In this document: in pieces, positions 1-5,329 of the stretch
How positions within the stretch are numbered: the first letter of the stretch is position 1
Layout of the letters: every line of letters starts with the position of its first letter
Origin: Candidatus Desantisiibacteriota bacterium
GTDB lineage: Bacteria > JACRDZ01
NCBI GenBank assembly: GCA_016209155.1
Contig: JACQWU010000130.1
Coordinates: 1-5,751 of the forward strand
Length of the DNA: 5,751 nt
Direction of reading: 5' to 3'
Made by a program: the position numbers and the translations under genes
The notes under the pieces: generated by a model
What the model saw: the letters and a program-made list of their open reading frames with translations, nothing else
What the model was told of the DNA's origin: nothing
Database searches by the model: none

Positions 1-41
1 AACATTATCAAAGAACGGGATAGGTTTTCAAATCCACCGCT

Positions 42-63
42 GAGACGCAAGGCATTGCGTCTC
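42..63. repeat. GAGACGC palindromic element, copy 1
   Basis: Arms GAGACGCAA and TTGCGTCTC form a perfect 9-bp stem around the centre GGCA. It lies at the right end of the first 66-bp core. Such short palindromes behave like REP or MITE-type dispersed repeats. It has no T-run, so it is not a classic terminator. Confidence 0.85.
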
Positions 64-71
64 TACAAACA

Positions 72-92
72 TGTTAATAATTGTTGCATCAT
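72..92 (-). pseudogene. Degenerate second copy of the hsdS-tail relic
   Basis: This is the counterpart, in the first repeat unit, of the HsdS tail at 327-359. On the minus strand it reads MMQQLLT and then diverges. It meets a stop supplied by the GAGACGC palindrome. It is recognisable only by comparison with the other unit. Confidence 0.4.
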
Positions 93-297
93 GCCCTACC
101 TCTGAAATATATTTAATATACAACATTTATTTTAAAATCGATTTATTCATCACAACCATATTTTCCCCGCATTGGCTTACCGTGTATCCGTTTTTTTACC
201 CCACATTTGCACAAAATAATTCATTTCACATCATCTGTTACACCGTCTTTTCCCTGAACATTATCAAAGAACGGGATAGGTTTTCATATCTACCGCT

Positions 298-319
298 GAG
301 ACGCAAGGCATTGCGTCTC
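298..319. repeat. GAGACGC palindromic element, copy 2
   Basis: Identical to copy 1, with the same 9-bp arms and GGCA centre. It sits at the end of the second 66-bp core and directly abuts the hsdS-tail relic. Confidence 0.85.
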
Positions 320-326
320 TACCCAT

Positions 327-359
327 CAACCTGATTCTCCCTGTTAATAATTGTTGCAT
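327..359 (-). pseudogene. hsdS: Relic of the HsdS C-terminal tail
   Basis: The minus strand reads MQQLLTGRIRL. Type I restriction specificity subunits very often end in a stretch of the form KKGLMQQLLTGKIRL, so eleven residues match a family hallmark. The frame upstream does not look like HsdS and soon hits a stop. Downstream it runs into the GAGACGC palindrome. Only a scrap is left, with no target recognition domains. Its position fits: after hsdM and dinD on the same strand is where hsdS would be expected. A chance match is possible because the segment is short. Confidence 0.5.
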
Positions 360-457
360 CTTGCCCTGCCCCTGAAATATATTTAATATACAACATTTAT
401 TTTAAAATCGATTGGTTCATCCAAACCATATTTTTTCAGCATTGGTTTCCCGTGTAT

Positions 458-544
458 CCGTTTTTTTCTGTAGAGACGCAATGCCTAGCGTCTCCCGCGG
501 TAACAACAATATCCGCGTTATATCTAAATTTTACCCGTTTTTTT
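458..544. mobile_element. 77-bp MITE-like insertion with 10-bp flanking direct repeats
   Basis: The sequence CCGTTTTTTT occurs at 458-467 and again at 535-544. The first repeat unit has it once (188-197) and then continues directly into ACCCCACATTTGC, which in this unit resumes at 545. The unit therefore carries 77 extra bases. These include a GAGACGC palindrome (473-494) and a second small hairpin (CGCGG at 496-500 pairing with CCGCG at 513-517). The arrangement looks like an insertion with target duplication. Loss from the first unit by recombination between the 10-bp repeats would look the same. It encodes no transposase. Confidence 0.65.
473..494. repeat. GAGACGC palindromic element, copy 3 (inverted)
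   Basis: Arms GAGACGCAA and TAGCGTCTC with centre TGCC. It is in the opposite orientation to the other four copies and has one mismatch in the stem. It lies inside the 77-bp insertion. Confidence 0.8.
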
Positions 545-639
545 ACCCCACATTTGCACAAAATAATTCATTTTACACCGTCTATTACACCATCCATGAA
601 CATTATCAAAGAACGGGATAGGTTTTCATATCCACCGCT

Positions 640-661
640 GAGACGCAAGGCATTGCGTCTC
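640..661. repeat. GAGACGC palindromic element, copy 4, at the dinD stop
   Basis: Same sequence as copies 1 and 2, at the end of the third core. Read on the minus strand the element begins GTAGAGACGC, and its TAG is the stop codon of dinD (661-663). It could fold in the mRNA just after the gene, but it is not followed by a U-run. Confidence 0.85.
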
Positions 662-1473
662 TACTGTGGTCGTTCCGTCAACAATTTCTTCACAGAGCTT
701 TTCAATCGTTTTTTGGATTCTTTGATATTATCAGGTGTTGGTAGATTCTCCGGCATAGTACCGCCTAATTCTTTAATTGTCTGACGGACTTTTTTGCCAA
801 CATCATGATGTGCCTGGTTGGCTTTTGGCTGTCCTGATATATTTTCTCTTTTTAGTTTTGCTTCAGCTTGTGTAGCGCGAAATAAATTAGCTGCAAGCTC
901 TTCACTGTTCATATGATCAAGAATAGTTTCCTTTTTTTGTAGTTTCTTTTTAGCGTGAATATCTTTTTGTCTCATGCCGCCATACAAGCCCATATACCCG
1001 TAGTCCTGAAAATTTGCATAATTAATTACGCCTGCTTCTTTGGCTGCTTGAGCTAACTGTTTATTATGCGTTTTCATCTCATCGCGCAGATATAATCGCT
1101 TATTATCTTCAATTAATTGTTCATGCATTTCCTGTTTTCTGGTTTGAATTGCAAAATAGGTTTGAGCCATGGCAATTTTTTCTTTTCTGGGATCACCATT
1201 TTGAGCTATAAGGTAACAGGCGTAGCGGGAAAGATTGTAATCGTCAATGGAACGTTCAGTTCCTGAACCAATTTTGACCATTTTCGTGGCGCCAGCGAAA
1301 TGGTCATCCACCTTCTGACTACTGTTTTTACAAGATTCTTTCGCTCGTGTAACGGCTACTTCAAAATTTTCCCATCTCACATATCCCAGAGGTGTCATCA
1401 AATCGCGCGCACACCAATATTCTTTGCCATACTCATTATTTTTTTTGATCTGTTCAAAAATATTATTGGACAT
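661..1473 (-). CDS. dinD: DNA damage-inducible protein D (DinD), intact
   Basis: 270 residues, close to the E. coli DinD length. It is recognised by the BRO-N-like N-terminal region (about 12-115) with LSRYACYLIAQNGDP (81-95) and AQTYFAIQTRKQE (103-115). The DinD-specific C-terminal half has GLYGG (162-166), LAANLFRATQ (193-202) and VGKKVRQTIKELGGTMP (225-241). In E. coli DinD is an SOS-regulon protein reported to inhibit RecA strand exchange. I see no LexA-type operator here. The ATG at 1473 follows AAGGAG by 5 nt, and that site overlaps the stop of an hsdM tail relic, so dinD was translationally coupled to hsdM. From memory, DinD-like genes often sit inside type I restriction operons, which fits this context. 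The stop codon lies in a palindromic repeat. The identification is firm. Whether it acts with the methylase is inference. Confidence 0.93.
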   Translation of the reverse strand: MSNNIFEQIKKNNEYGKEYWCARDLMTPLGYVRWENFEVAVTRAKESCKNSSQKVDDHFAGATKMVKIGSGTERSIDDYNLSRYACYLIAQNGDPRKEKIAMAQTYFAIQTRKQEMHEQLIEDNKRLYLRDEMKTHNKQLAQAAKEAGVINYANFQDYGYMGLYGGMRQKDIHAKKKLQKKETILDHMNSEELAANLFRATQAEAKLKRENISGQPKANQAHHDVGKKVRQTIKELGGTMPENLPTPDNIKESKKRLKSSVKKLLTERPQ

Positions 1474-1527
1474 AGCGTCTCCTTATATTTTGTATTCCAT
1501 TTTTAATAAATGATTATTAACTTTTTT
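1429..1527. repeat. Duplicated hsdM-tail/dinD-start junction, downstream copy
   Basis: These 99 bp match 1704-1802 without gaps at an offset of 275, with 12 mismatches by my count. The copy covers the first 15 codons of the intact dinD, its ribosome site and the last 14 codons of an hsdM reading frame. Similarity stops sharply on both sides. Confidence 0.9.
1483..1527 (-). pseudogene. hsdM: Relic of the hsdM 3' end in front of dinD
   Basis: Reads KKVNNHLLKMEYKI and stop, against KKVDAHLLKMGYKI and stop at the true end of hsdM. It has no start and no upstream coding sequence. Before it the DNA turns into AT-rich filler and a CACAGAG repeat. The stop TAA overlaps the AAGGAG site of dinD. Confidence 0.85.
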
Positions 1528-1550
1528 ATCGAAATATAAATTAATTTATT

Positions 1551-1614
1551 TAACCACAGAGTAAAACATATTTAAATTTTTTTATTTCTCTGTGGCTCTG
1601 TGCCTCTGTGGTTA
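1551..1614. repeat. CACAGAG-type inverted repeat
   Basis: TAACCACAGAG (1551-1561) is a perfect 11-bp inverted repeat of CTCTGTGGTTA (1604-1614). Between them CTCTGTG recurs at 1588, 1596 and 1604, spaced 8 bp apart. Interspersed repeats built of CACAGAG blocks are common in many environmental bacterial genomes. Its function is unknown. It lies between the two copies of the duplicated junction. Confidence 0.75.
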
Positions 1615-1658
1615 GACATCTTTTTTAATTACGACTGCTAACTGTTAATTAAGCGTTT

Positions 1659-1748
1659 TCATCGCGTCCTGCGTTGAGACGCAAGGCATTGCGTCTCTAC
1701 AATATATTCATTAATTTTTTTGATTTGTTCAAAAATGTTATTGGACAT
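1659..1748 (-). pseudogene. dinD: Truncated dinD relic interrupted by a palindrome
   Basis: A start matching dinD for 15 codons: MSNNIFEQIKKINEY, against MSNNIFEQIKKNNEY in the intact gene. One codon later the reading frame enters the GTAGAGACGC palindrome and stops after 29 codons in total. The ribosome site is AAGGCG rather than AAGGAG. It follows the real end of hsdM directly, so this was the dinD originally coupled to this hsdM. Confidence 0.85.
1676..1697. repeat. GAGACGC palindromic element, copy 5
   Basis: Identical 22-bp palindrome to copies 1, 2 and 4, here outside the tandem array. With the adjoining TAC it abuts the dinD relic. The relic's match to the intact gene ends at 1704, four bases from the element. 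Confidence 0.85.
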
Positions 1749-1802
1749 AGGGTCGCCTTATATTTTGTATCCCATTTTTAATAAATGTGCATCTACTTTT
1801 TT
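1704..1802. repeat. Duplicated hsdM-tail/dinD-start junction, upstream copy
   Basis: Partner of 1429-1527. It contains the genuine last codons and stop of hsdM, a one-base-weakened ribosome site and the 15-codon dinD relic. Confidence 0.9.
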
Positions 1803-2594
1803 GGTAAGGGCTTCGGTTTCGGTGATAAGCGCTGGTAATGTAATCGCATAACGCTCGGCGAGTTCTTTGATACGCTGTGTCAAGCGTTGGCTAATGCGAT
1901 CCATTTCGGCCTTGGCCGCCAGATCGAGAGCCGCCATCCATTTGTCATCCACCACCAAAACTTTTATCTCTGATTCTGTAAGCGTCTTGTATTTGGCAAT
2001 CACTTTGGTATCAAGCGACTTCCCGGCTTCTTTGATTTTTTTCTTTGATTCGGATTCTTGTTCTCCAAGTGAGAGATATTTCTCCATAATTTTCTTTTCC
2101 TCGGCATCTTCAGGTTTGTTTTTTATTTCTTTAATTCGGGATGTAACACTCGCTTTGTTTATTTTTTCAAAATCTGCAAAATATCCTTCTTCTCTACTGT
2201 GTTCCTCTATGAGTTCCTCAATTTCTCTGCCGGTGTTATCAAGTTTGGTTTGAAGGTCTTCTATTGCCTGTTTCTCACCGGAAAAATAACGATTTATTAC
2301 CAGATACTTGGGTACGAGGTCGCATTCCATTTCACCCCTTTTGCCTTCTACTGCCGCAAGCTCCGCTTTCCAGCCGTCAACTGCAATCAGATACATATCA
2401 TCCTGCATCGTCTCTGCCCAATATTCCATGAGATGCTCGTAAATATCATACTTGTCAATTAAATTTGTTTTGCTGAATGACGTTAAAATATCTTTAGATA
2501 CTTCATGGATAATTTTTTTCGGTTTTGCGCCAATGATTAATTTTTTAAAGAGAGCGGTGTTTTTTTCTTTCCAAGTGTTAAAAGTTACATCCAT
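1758..2594 (-). CDS. hsdM: HsdM C-terminal fragment (frame-shifted from the N-terminal part)
   Basis: The matching frame is open from about 2828, where it reads YIDSQEAEDIEDIEAHLKGG, typical of HsdM just after the methylase core. Its first ATG is at 2594, giving 278 residues. The stretch holds a charged helical, probably coiled-coil region (about 75-190 from that ATG). It then has TESEIKVLVVDDKWMAALDL and the tail LTQRIKELAERYA to LLKMGYKI, the usual end of long-form HsdM subunits. This part normally contacts HsdS and HsdR. I see no convincing ribosome site at 2594, so separate expression is doubtful and the fragment is probably dead. Together with 2822-4099 and about ten missing residues it would make a protein near 790 residues, normal for the family. 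Confidence 0.8.
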   Translation of the reverse strand: MDVTFNTWKEKNTALFKKLIIGAKPKKIIHEVSKDILTSFSKTNLIDKYDIYEHLMEYWAETMQDDMYLIAVDGWKAELAAVEGKRGEMECDLVPKYLVINRYFSGEKQAIEDLQTKLDNTGREIEELIEEHSREEGYFADFEKINKASVTSRIKEIKNKPEDAEEKKIMEKYLSLGEQESESKKKIKEAGKSLDTKVIAKYKTLTESEIKVLVVDDKWMAALDLAAKAEMDRISQRLTQRIKELAERYAITLPALITETEALTKKVDAHLLKMGYKI

Positions 2595-2821
2595 TGTTTT
2601 GGCATATCCGGTAAATTCCGGATGTGAAAAAATGGTGTGCTTAATTTCTTCCTGCGTAATCTTGAGCGTGCTATATCCTTTTCTCTTACTCTCACCAAAA
2701 AGCGAGGTTTTGAGTGTTGGATATACGCTCCAATAGTTTTGTAAATTTTCAATATCCTGAGATGGAATGCCGCCTTTAAGATGCGCTTCAATGTCCTCTA
2801 TATCCTCGGCTTCCTGACTAT

Positions 2822-4099
2822 CTATATAGCAATCTCTACCACACTTACCATACGGGAATATTTTGGGATTTCTATTTGTTTATTGAATACATCAACAATC
2901 TTGTGAATGTCCTGAGCGCGCAGACGGTTTTTATTGCCATCTTTTACAAAGCCTTTGCCTGCGTCAATCATAAAAATACCTTTGCGGTTTTCAGCGTTTT
3001 CCTTGTCGAGCACAATGATACATGCCGGAATACCCGTGCCATAAAAAAGGTTTGCCGGCAGTCCGATAATGCCTTTGATATATCCGCGGCGAATAATGCT
3101 GGTACGGATTACTGCCTCGGCATTTCCGCGGAATAATACGCCATGAGGAAGAATACACGCGCCTTTTCCGGTGGTTTTCATTGAGCGGATAATATGAAGA
3201 AGAAAAGCATAATCGCCATTTTTAGCAGGCGGTGTGCCAAAACCTTCAAACCTGCCAAATTCATCAGGGTTTTTTACTGCATTGCTCCATGATTTAAATG
3301 AAAACGGAGGATTAGCTACGACAAAATCAAAAGTCTTGAGTTGATTACCGTCTTTGAAAAGCGGGGTTGAAAGAGTATTTTCGCGCATTATCACCGCTGT
3401 TGCGTTATCATGCAAAATCATATTCATACGAGCCGAAGCGGCAGTGGCATTATCCATTTCCTGACCGTAGAGTTTTATGTTTTTATCTGTCTCATCGGCC
3501 ACTTTCAAAAGTAAAGAACCGGAACCGCATGTTGGATCATAACCGGTTGGAGTTTTAATTGTTGTATTTGCAATACCAATAACTTTGGCAATAATCCGGC
3601 TCACCTCTGAAGGAGTGTAAAATTGTCCTTTGCTCTTACCGCTTTCAGAAGCAAAGTTTCGCATTAAATATTCATAGGCATCACCAAGAATATCATCACC
3701 TTCAGCGCGGTTTTTACTGAAATCAAGAGCAGGATTTTCAAAAATAGCGATTAAATTAGTGAGTTTCTTTACCATATCAGCGCCGCTTCCAAGCTTTTCC
3801 GCGTTATTAAAGTCCGGCATCTCCGAAAGTTTGTTTGCTTCGGCAATGGGAGCAATTATTTTTTTGTTGATATCGTCGCCTATAGTCGCTTTGCCCTTAA
3901 GTGCTGCCATATCCTTAAAACTTGAACCTACAGGAACAGTAATCGGAGCATACGGTACACCGGCATATTTGTCAGAGATGTATTTAATAAACAACAAAAC
4001 CAGAACATAGTCTTTATACTGAGATGCGTCCATCCCGCCTCGAAGTTCATCACAGCTTTTCCAAATTGAGCTATAGAGTTGCGATTTTTTGATTGCCAT
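2822..4099 (-). CDS. hsdM: HsdM N-terminal and catalytic part (type I N6-adenine methyltransferase)
   Basis: 425 residues covering the HsdM N-terminal helical domain (about 6-130) and the S-adenosylmethionine-dependent methylase core. Motifs visible are GQFYTP (158-163), the cofactor loop DPTCGSGSLLLK (188-199) and the catalytic NPPF (263-266) for adenine N6 methylation. The conserved run GYIKGIIGLPANLFYGTGIP spans 339-358. All catalytic motifs are intact. The ATG at 4099 follows AAAAGGA within a normal distance. The reading frame ends early at VVEIAI because of the deletion described for the whole gene, so the C-terminal half that docks HsdS is lost. A truncated protein might still bind cofactor but is unlikely to methylate specific sites without HsdS. 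Confidence 0.93.
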   Translation of the reverse strand: MAIKKSQLYSSIWKSCDELRGGMDASQYKDYVLVLLFIKYISDKYAGVPYAPITVPVGSSFKDMAALKGKATIGDDINKKIIAPIAEANKLSEMPDFNNAEKLGSGADMVKKLTNLIAIFENPALDFSKNRAEGDDILGDAYEYLMRNFASESGKSKGQFYTPSEVSRIIAKVIGIANTTIKTPTGYDPTCGSGSLLLKVADETDKNIKLYGQEMDNATAASARMNMILHDNATAVIMRENTLSTPLFKDGNQLKTFDFVVANPPFSFKSWSNAVKNPDEFGRFEGFGTPPAKNGDYAFLLHIIRSMKTTGKGACILPHGVLFRGNAEAVIRTSIIRRGYIKGIIGLPANLFYGTGIPACIIVLDKENAENRKGIFMIDAGKGFVKDGNKNRLRAQDIHKIVDVFNKQIEIPKYSRMVSVVEIAI

Positions 4100-4292
4100 A
4101 GTTTCCTTTTGTTTAATGAATAAAAAATCAATAATTTTTCAATATATTTTTTGGATTATTTTACTCCTTTTTCTTGTAGGATTCCATTCAATTTTAAATT
4201 ACATAAATTACGAATAAAAAGGGCAGGCACGGGGATCTGCCCCTACAATACAAAATAATAATTAATCAATTCTTTATGAAATTAAGACACAG
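4100..4292. other. Intergenic region upstream of hsdM
   Basis: Very AT-rich sequence holding the hsdM ribosome site (about 4104-4110) and the palindrome at 4221-4246. The hsdM promoter should be here, but no -35/-10 pair stands out from the A/T background. Confidence 0.5.
4221..4246. repeat. GC-rich palindromic dispersed repeat
   Basis: GGGCAG (4221-4226) pairs with CTGCCC (4237-4242) around a 10-nt loop and is followed by CTAC. It is a GC island in very AT-rich DNA. On the minus strand it reads GTAGGGGCAGATCCCCG, the form of a dispersed element seen in many bacterial genomes. It could weakly stop transcription from the genes to its right, but it has no T-run. Confidence 0.7.
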
Positions 4293-4373
4293 CTATCCTC
4301 TATGTTTATCATCTGCCTCAATTGCAAATTGTACCTTCCCGCCGCCTGGGGTAAATTTAACGGCGTTATCAAT
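4293..4373 (-). pseudogene. Relic of a histidine kinase ATPase domain (N-box)
   Basis: The minus strand reads IDNAVKFTPGGGKVQFAIE followed by ADDKHRG and stop. Sensor histidine kinases carry NLLDNAxKFTPxGGxV as the ATP-binding N-box of the HATPase_c domain, followed by a strand like this one. The upstream part of the frame overlaps the end of the next gene and does not look like a kinase. The G1 and G2 boxes that should follow are absent. About 26 residues survive, so this is a fragment left by deletion or rearrangement. AAGAAGGAG lies just upstream, but there is no ATG in frame. Confidence 0.6.
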
Positions 4374-4405
4374 AGTATAAAAGACTCCTTCTTTATTATC
4401 CGGTT

Positions 4406-5326
4406 TTACATTTCGATTCTCTCTTTTATTTTTTCTACATAATAAGTTATCCATGCGGAAGGTTCTTTTTTCTCTGAAAAGTCCCATCCTTTCCAGCTCA
4501 TATAAATTGACTCTGCTTTATATTTTCCATCAGGATATGATTTACTATATATTTCATTCAGCATAGAAATAAATCTTTTATCTTTACATGTTTTTTTATT
4601 TCCGGATAGGATATAAACTACATTAAGAATATCATACCAAAATAGCGGAGCTTTTAATTTTCTAAAATCAGTTCCCATATAAAACATGTATGGATGTTCT
4701 TCCCTGCTCATAACCCATAGTCTTAATAAACACTCCGAGCATATTTCTATTTCCTTTTTAAACTCGTCTCCATATAAGTTTAATAATCTCAACATAATTA
4801 ATGTTGCATATGGGCATGGATCATCTTTTCTTCCTGGACCTCTAAAAGGATTTAACTCTTTGGATACTTTACAGCGGTAACCATTATTATCTATAAGAGC
4901 TGCTAAATATCTCAGGGACTTTATAACAGCATTATCATTTTTTAATCCCATTATTGCCATTGAATAAGTGATACTCGGGGCATCACAAATAGCCCATGCA
5001 AGTGTATCTGTCCCGGTTCCACCGTAATTTTCTGAGATATTCATTGGTAAAACAAATGGACCTTCTTCTGAAACATTACCCTTAATTTTTGAAATAATTT
5101 CAGGAATATCTTTATAGGTGAGACCAATATCTGCCAGAAATTCAAGTTTATGGAATGACTGTTTTGCGCTTTTATGGCTGTTTAAAACAGTCCCGGGCCA
5201 ATTCATTAATTCATTTATTATAGATTTAATTCTTTCGTCTCGAATTATTTTTTTCTTGTCTTTATCGAGTATTGCATTCAGTAAAGAATCTTTAGAAATG
5301 ATCCATTGATGAATAGTCTTGTTCAT
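4406..5326 (-). CDS. Uncharacterised protein, possible alpha/alpha-toroid fold
   Basis: 306 residues with no signal peptide or membrane segment visible. I do not recognise a named family with certainty. Several helix-rich blocks are spaced like repeats of a prenyltransferase/squalene-cyclase type toroid: SLRYLAALIDNNGYRCK (137-153), DDPCPYATLIMLRLLNLY (168-185) and FWYDILNVVYILSG (229-242). A further block has DGKYKAESIYMSWKGWDF (266-283) followed by EKKEPSAWITYYV (285-297). A DxD-type catalytic motif typical of cyclases is not evident, so an enzymatic role is not claimed. The ATG at 5326 is preceded by AGAGGTG, which overlaps the end of the aminotransferase. Only three bases separate that stop from this start, so the two genes are surely co-transcribed. 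It looks more AT-rich than hsdM. Confidence 0.85.
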   Translation of the reverse strand: MNKTIHQWIISKDSLLNAILDKDKKKIIRDERIKSIINELMNWPGTVLNSHKSAKQSFHKLEFLADIGLTYKDIPEIISKIKGNVSEEGPFVLPMNISENYGGTGTDTLAWAICDAPSITYSMAIMGLKNDNAVIKSLRYLAALIDNNGYRCKVSKELNPFRGPGRKDDPCPYATLIMLRLLNLYGDEFKKEIEICSECLLRLWVMSREEHPYMFYMGTDFRKLKAPLFWYDILNVVYILSGNKKTCKDKRFISMLNEIYSKSYPDGKYKAESIYMSWKGWDFSEKKEPSAWITYYVEKIKERIEM

Positions 5327-5329
5327 AAT

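Larger units (their letters stand above)
1..664. repeat. Tandem array of long degenerate repeat units
   Basis: A 66-bp core, starting AACATTATCAAAGAACGGG and ending in a GAGACGC palindrome plus TAC, occurs at 1-66, 257-322 and 599-664 with only one or two changes. The first two cores are each followed by a similar AT-rich segment: 73-256 matches 343-598 apart from a 77-bp insertion. The unit lengths are therefore 256 and 342 bp. The third core stops exactly at the end of dinD. The array probably continues left of the window, because position 1 is already inside a core. I see no gene on either strand across these 660 bases. The open frames here are short, mutually inconsistent between units and broken. 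Confidence 0.9.
1758..4099 (-). pseudogene. hsdM: hsdM, type I DNA adenine methyltransferase, disrupted
   Basis: The two halves align end to end with a family member except at the join. The first frame reads VVEIA, then Ile and stop (2822-2824). The second frame resumes with YIDSQEAED at 2828. HsdM proteins normally have a segment like ENDYNLNIPR between these points. A deletion of 3n+1 bases, about 31 if ten codons were lost, explains both the missing residues and the frame change. Loss between two GC dinucleotides at the edges would fit. A single sequencing error would not remove ten codons, so real damage is more likely, though an assembly error cannot be excluded. No intact hsdS or hsdR lies nearby. 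Confidence 0.85.

Noticed and set aside
385-470. Minus-strand peptide-like stretch around KPMLKKYGLDEPIDF in the second unit
   Set aside because: It looks protein-like but is very short, has no ribosome site, and the homologous segment of the first unit is changed and stops early. I could not tie it to a family.
1-664. Possible CRISPR array from the regularly recurring core
   Set aside because: The repeats are 66 bp, the intervals are about 190 and 276 bp and homologous to each other, and no cas genes are seen.
71-784. Plus-strand open frames at 71-334, 412-621 and 452-784
   Set aside because: They lie in the tandem repeat and run over the end of dinD. Shared peptides such as YPFFYPTFAQNNSF reflect DNA repetition, frames differ between units, and no ribosome sites precede them.
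1551-1614. CACAGAG hairpin as a transcription terminator of hsdM
   Set aside because: The stem is long-looped and lies after the duplicated junction. It fits a dispersed repeat better than a compact terminator.
1474-1705. LexA operator upstream of dinD
   Set aside because: No CTG-N10-CAG type box of convincing quality is visible. The known SOS control of E. coli dinD cannot be carried over.
2585-2791. Minus-strand open frame of 68 residues
   Set aside because: It is out of frame with the recognisable HsdM sequence covering the same bases, so it is a shadow.
2815-2835. Programmed frameshift joining the two hsdM frames
   Set aside because: No slippery run is present at the join, and about ten conserved residues are absent. 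Deletion explains this better.
4110-4200. Sigma-70-like promoter for hsdM
   Set aside because: Several TTGAAT/TAAAAT-like words occur, but none is paired at a proper spacing and the A/T background makes them uninformative.
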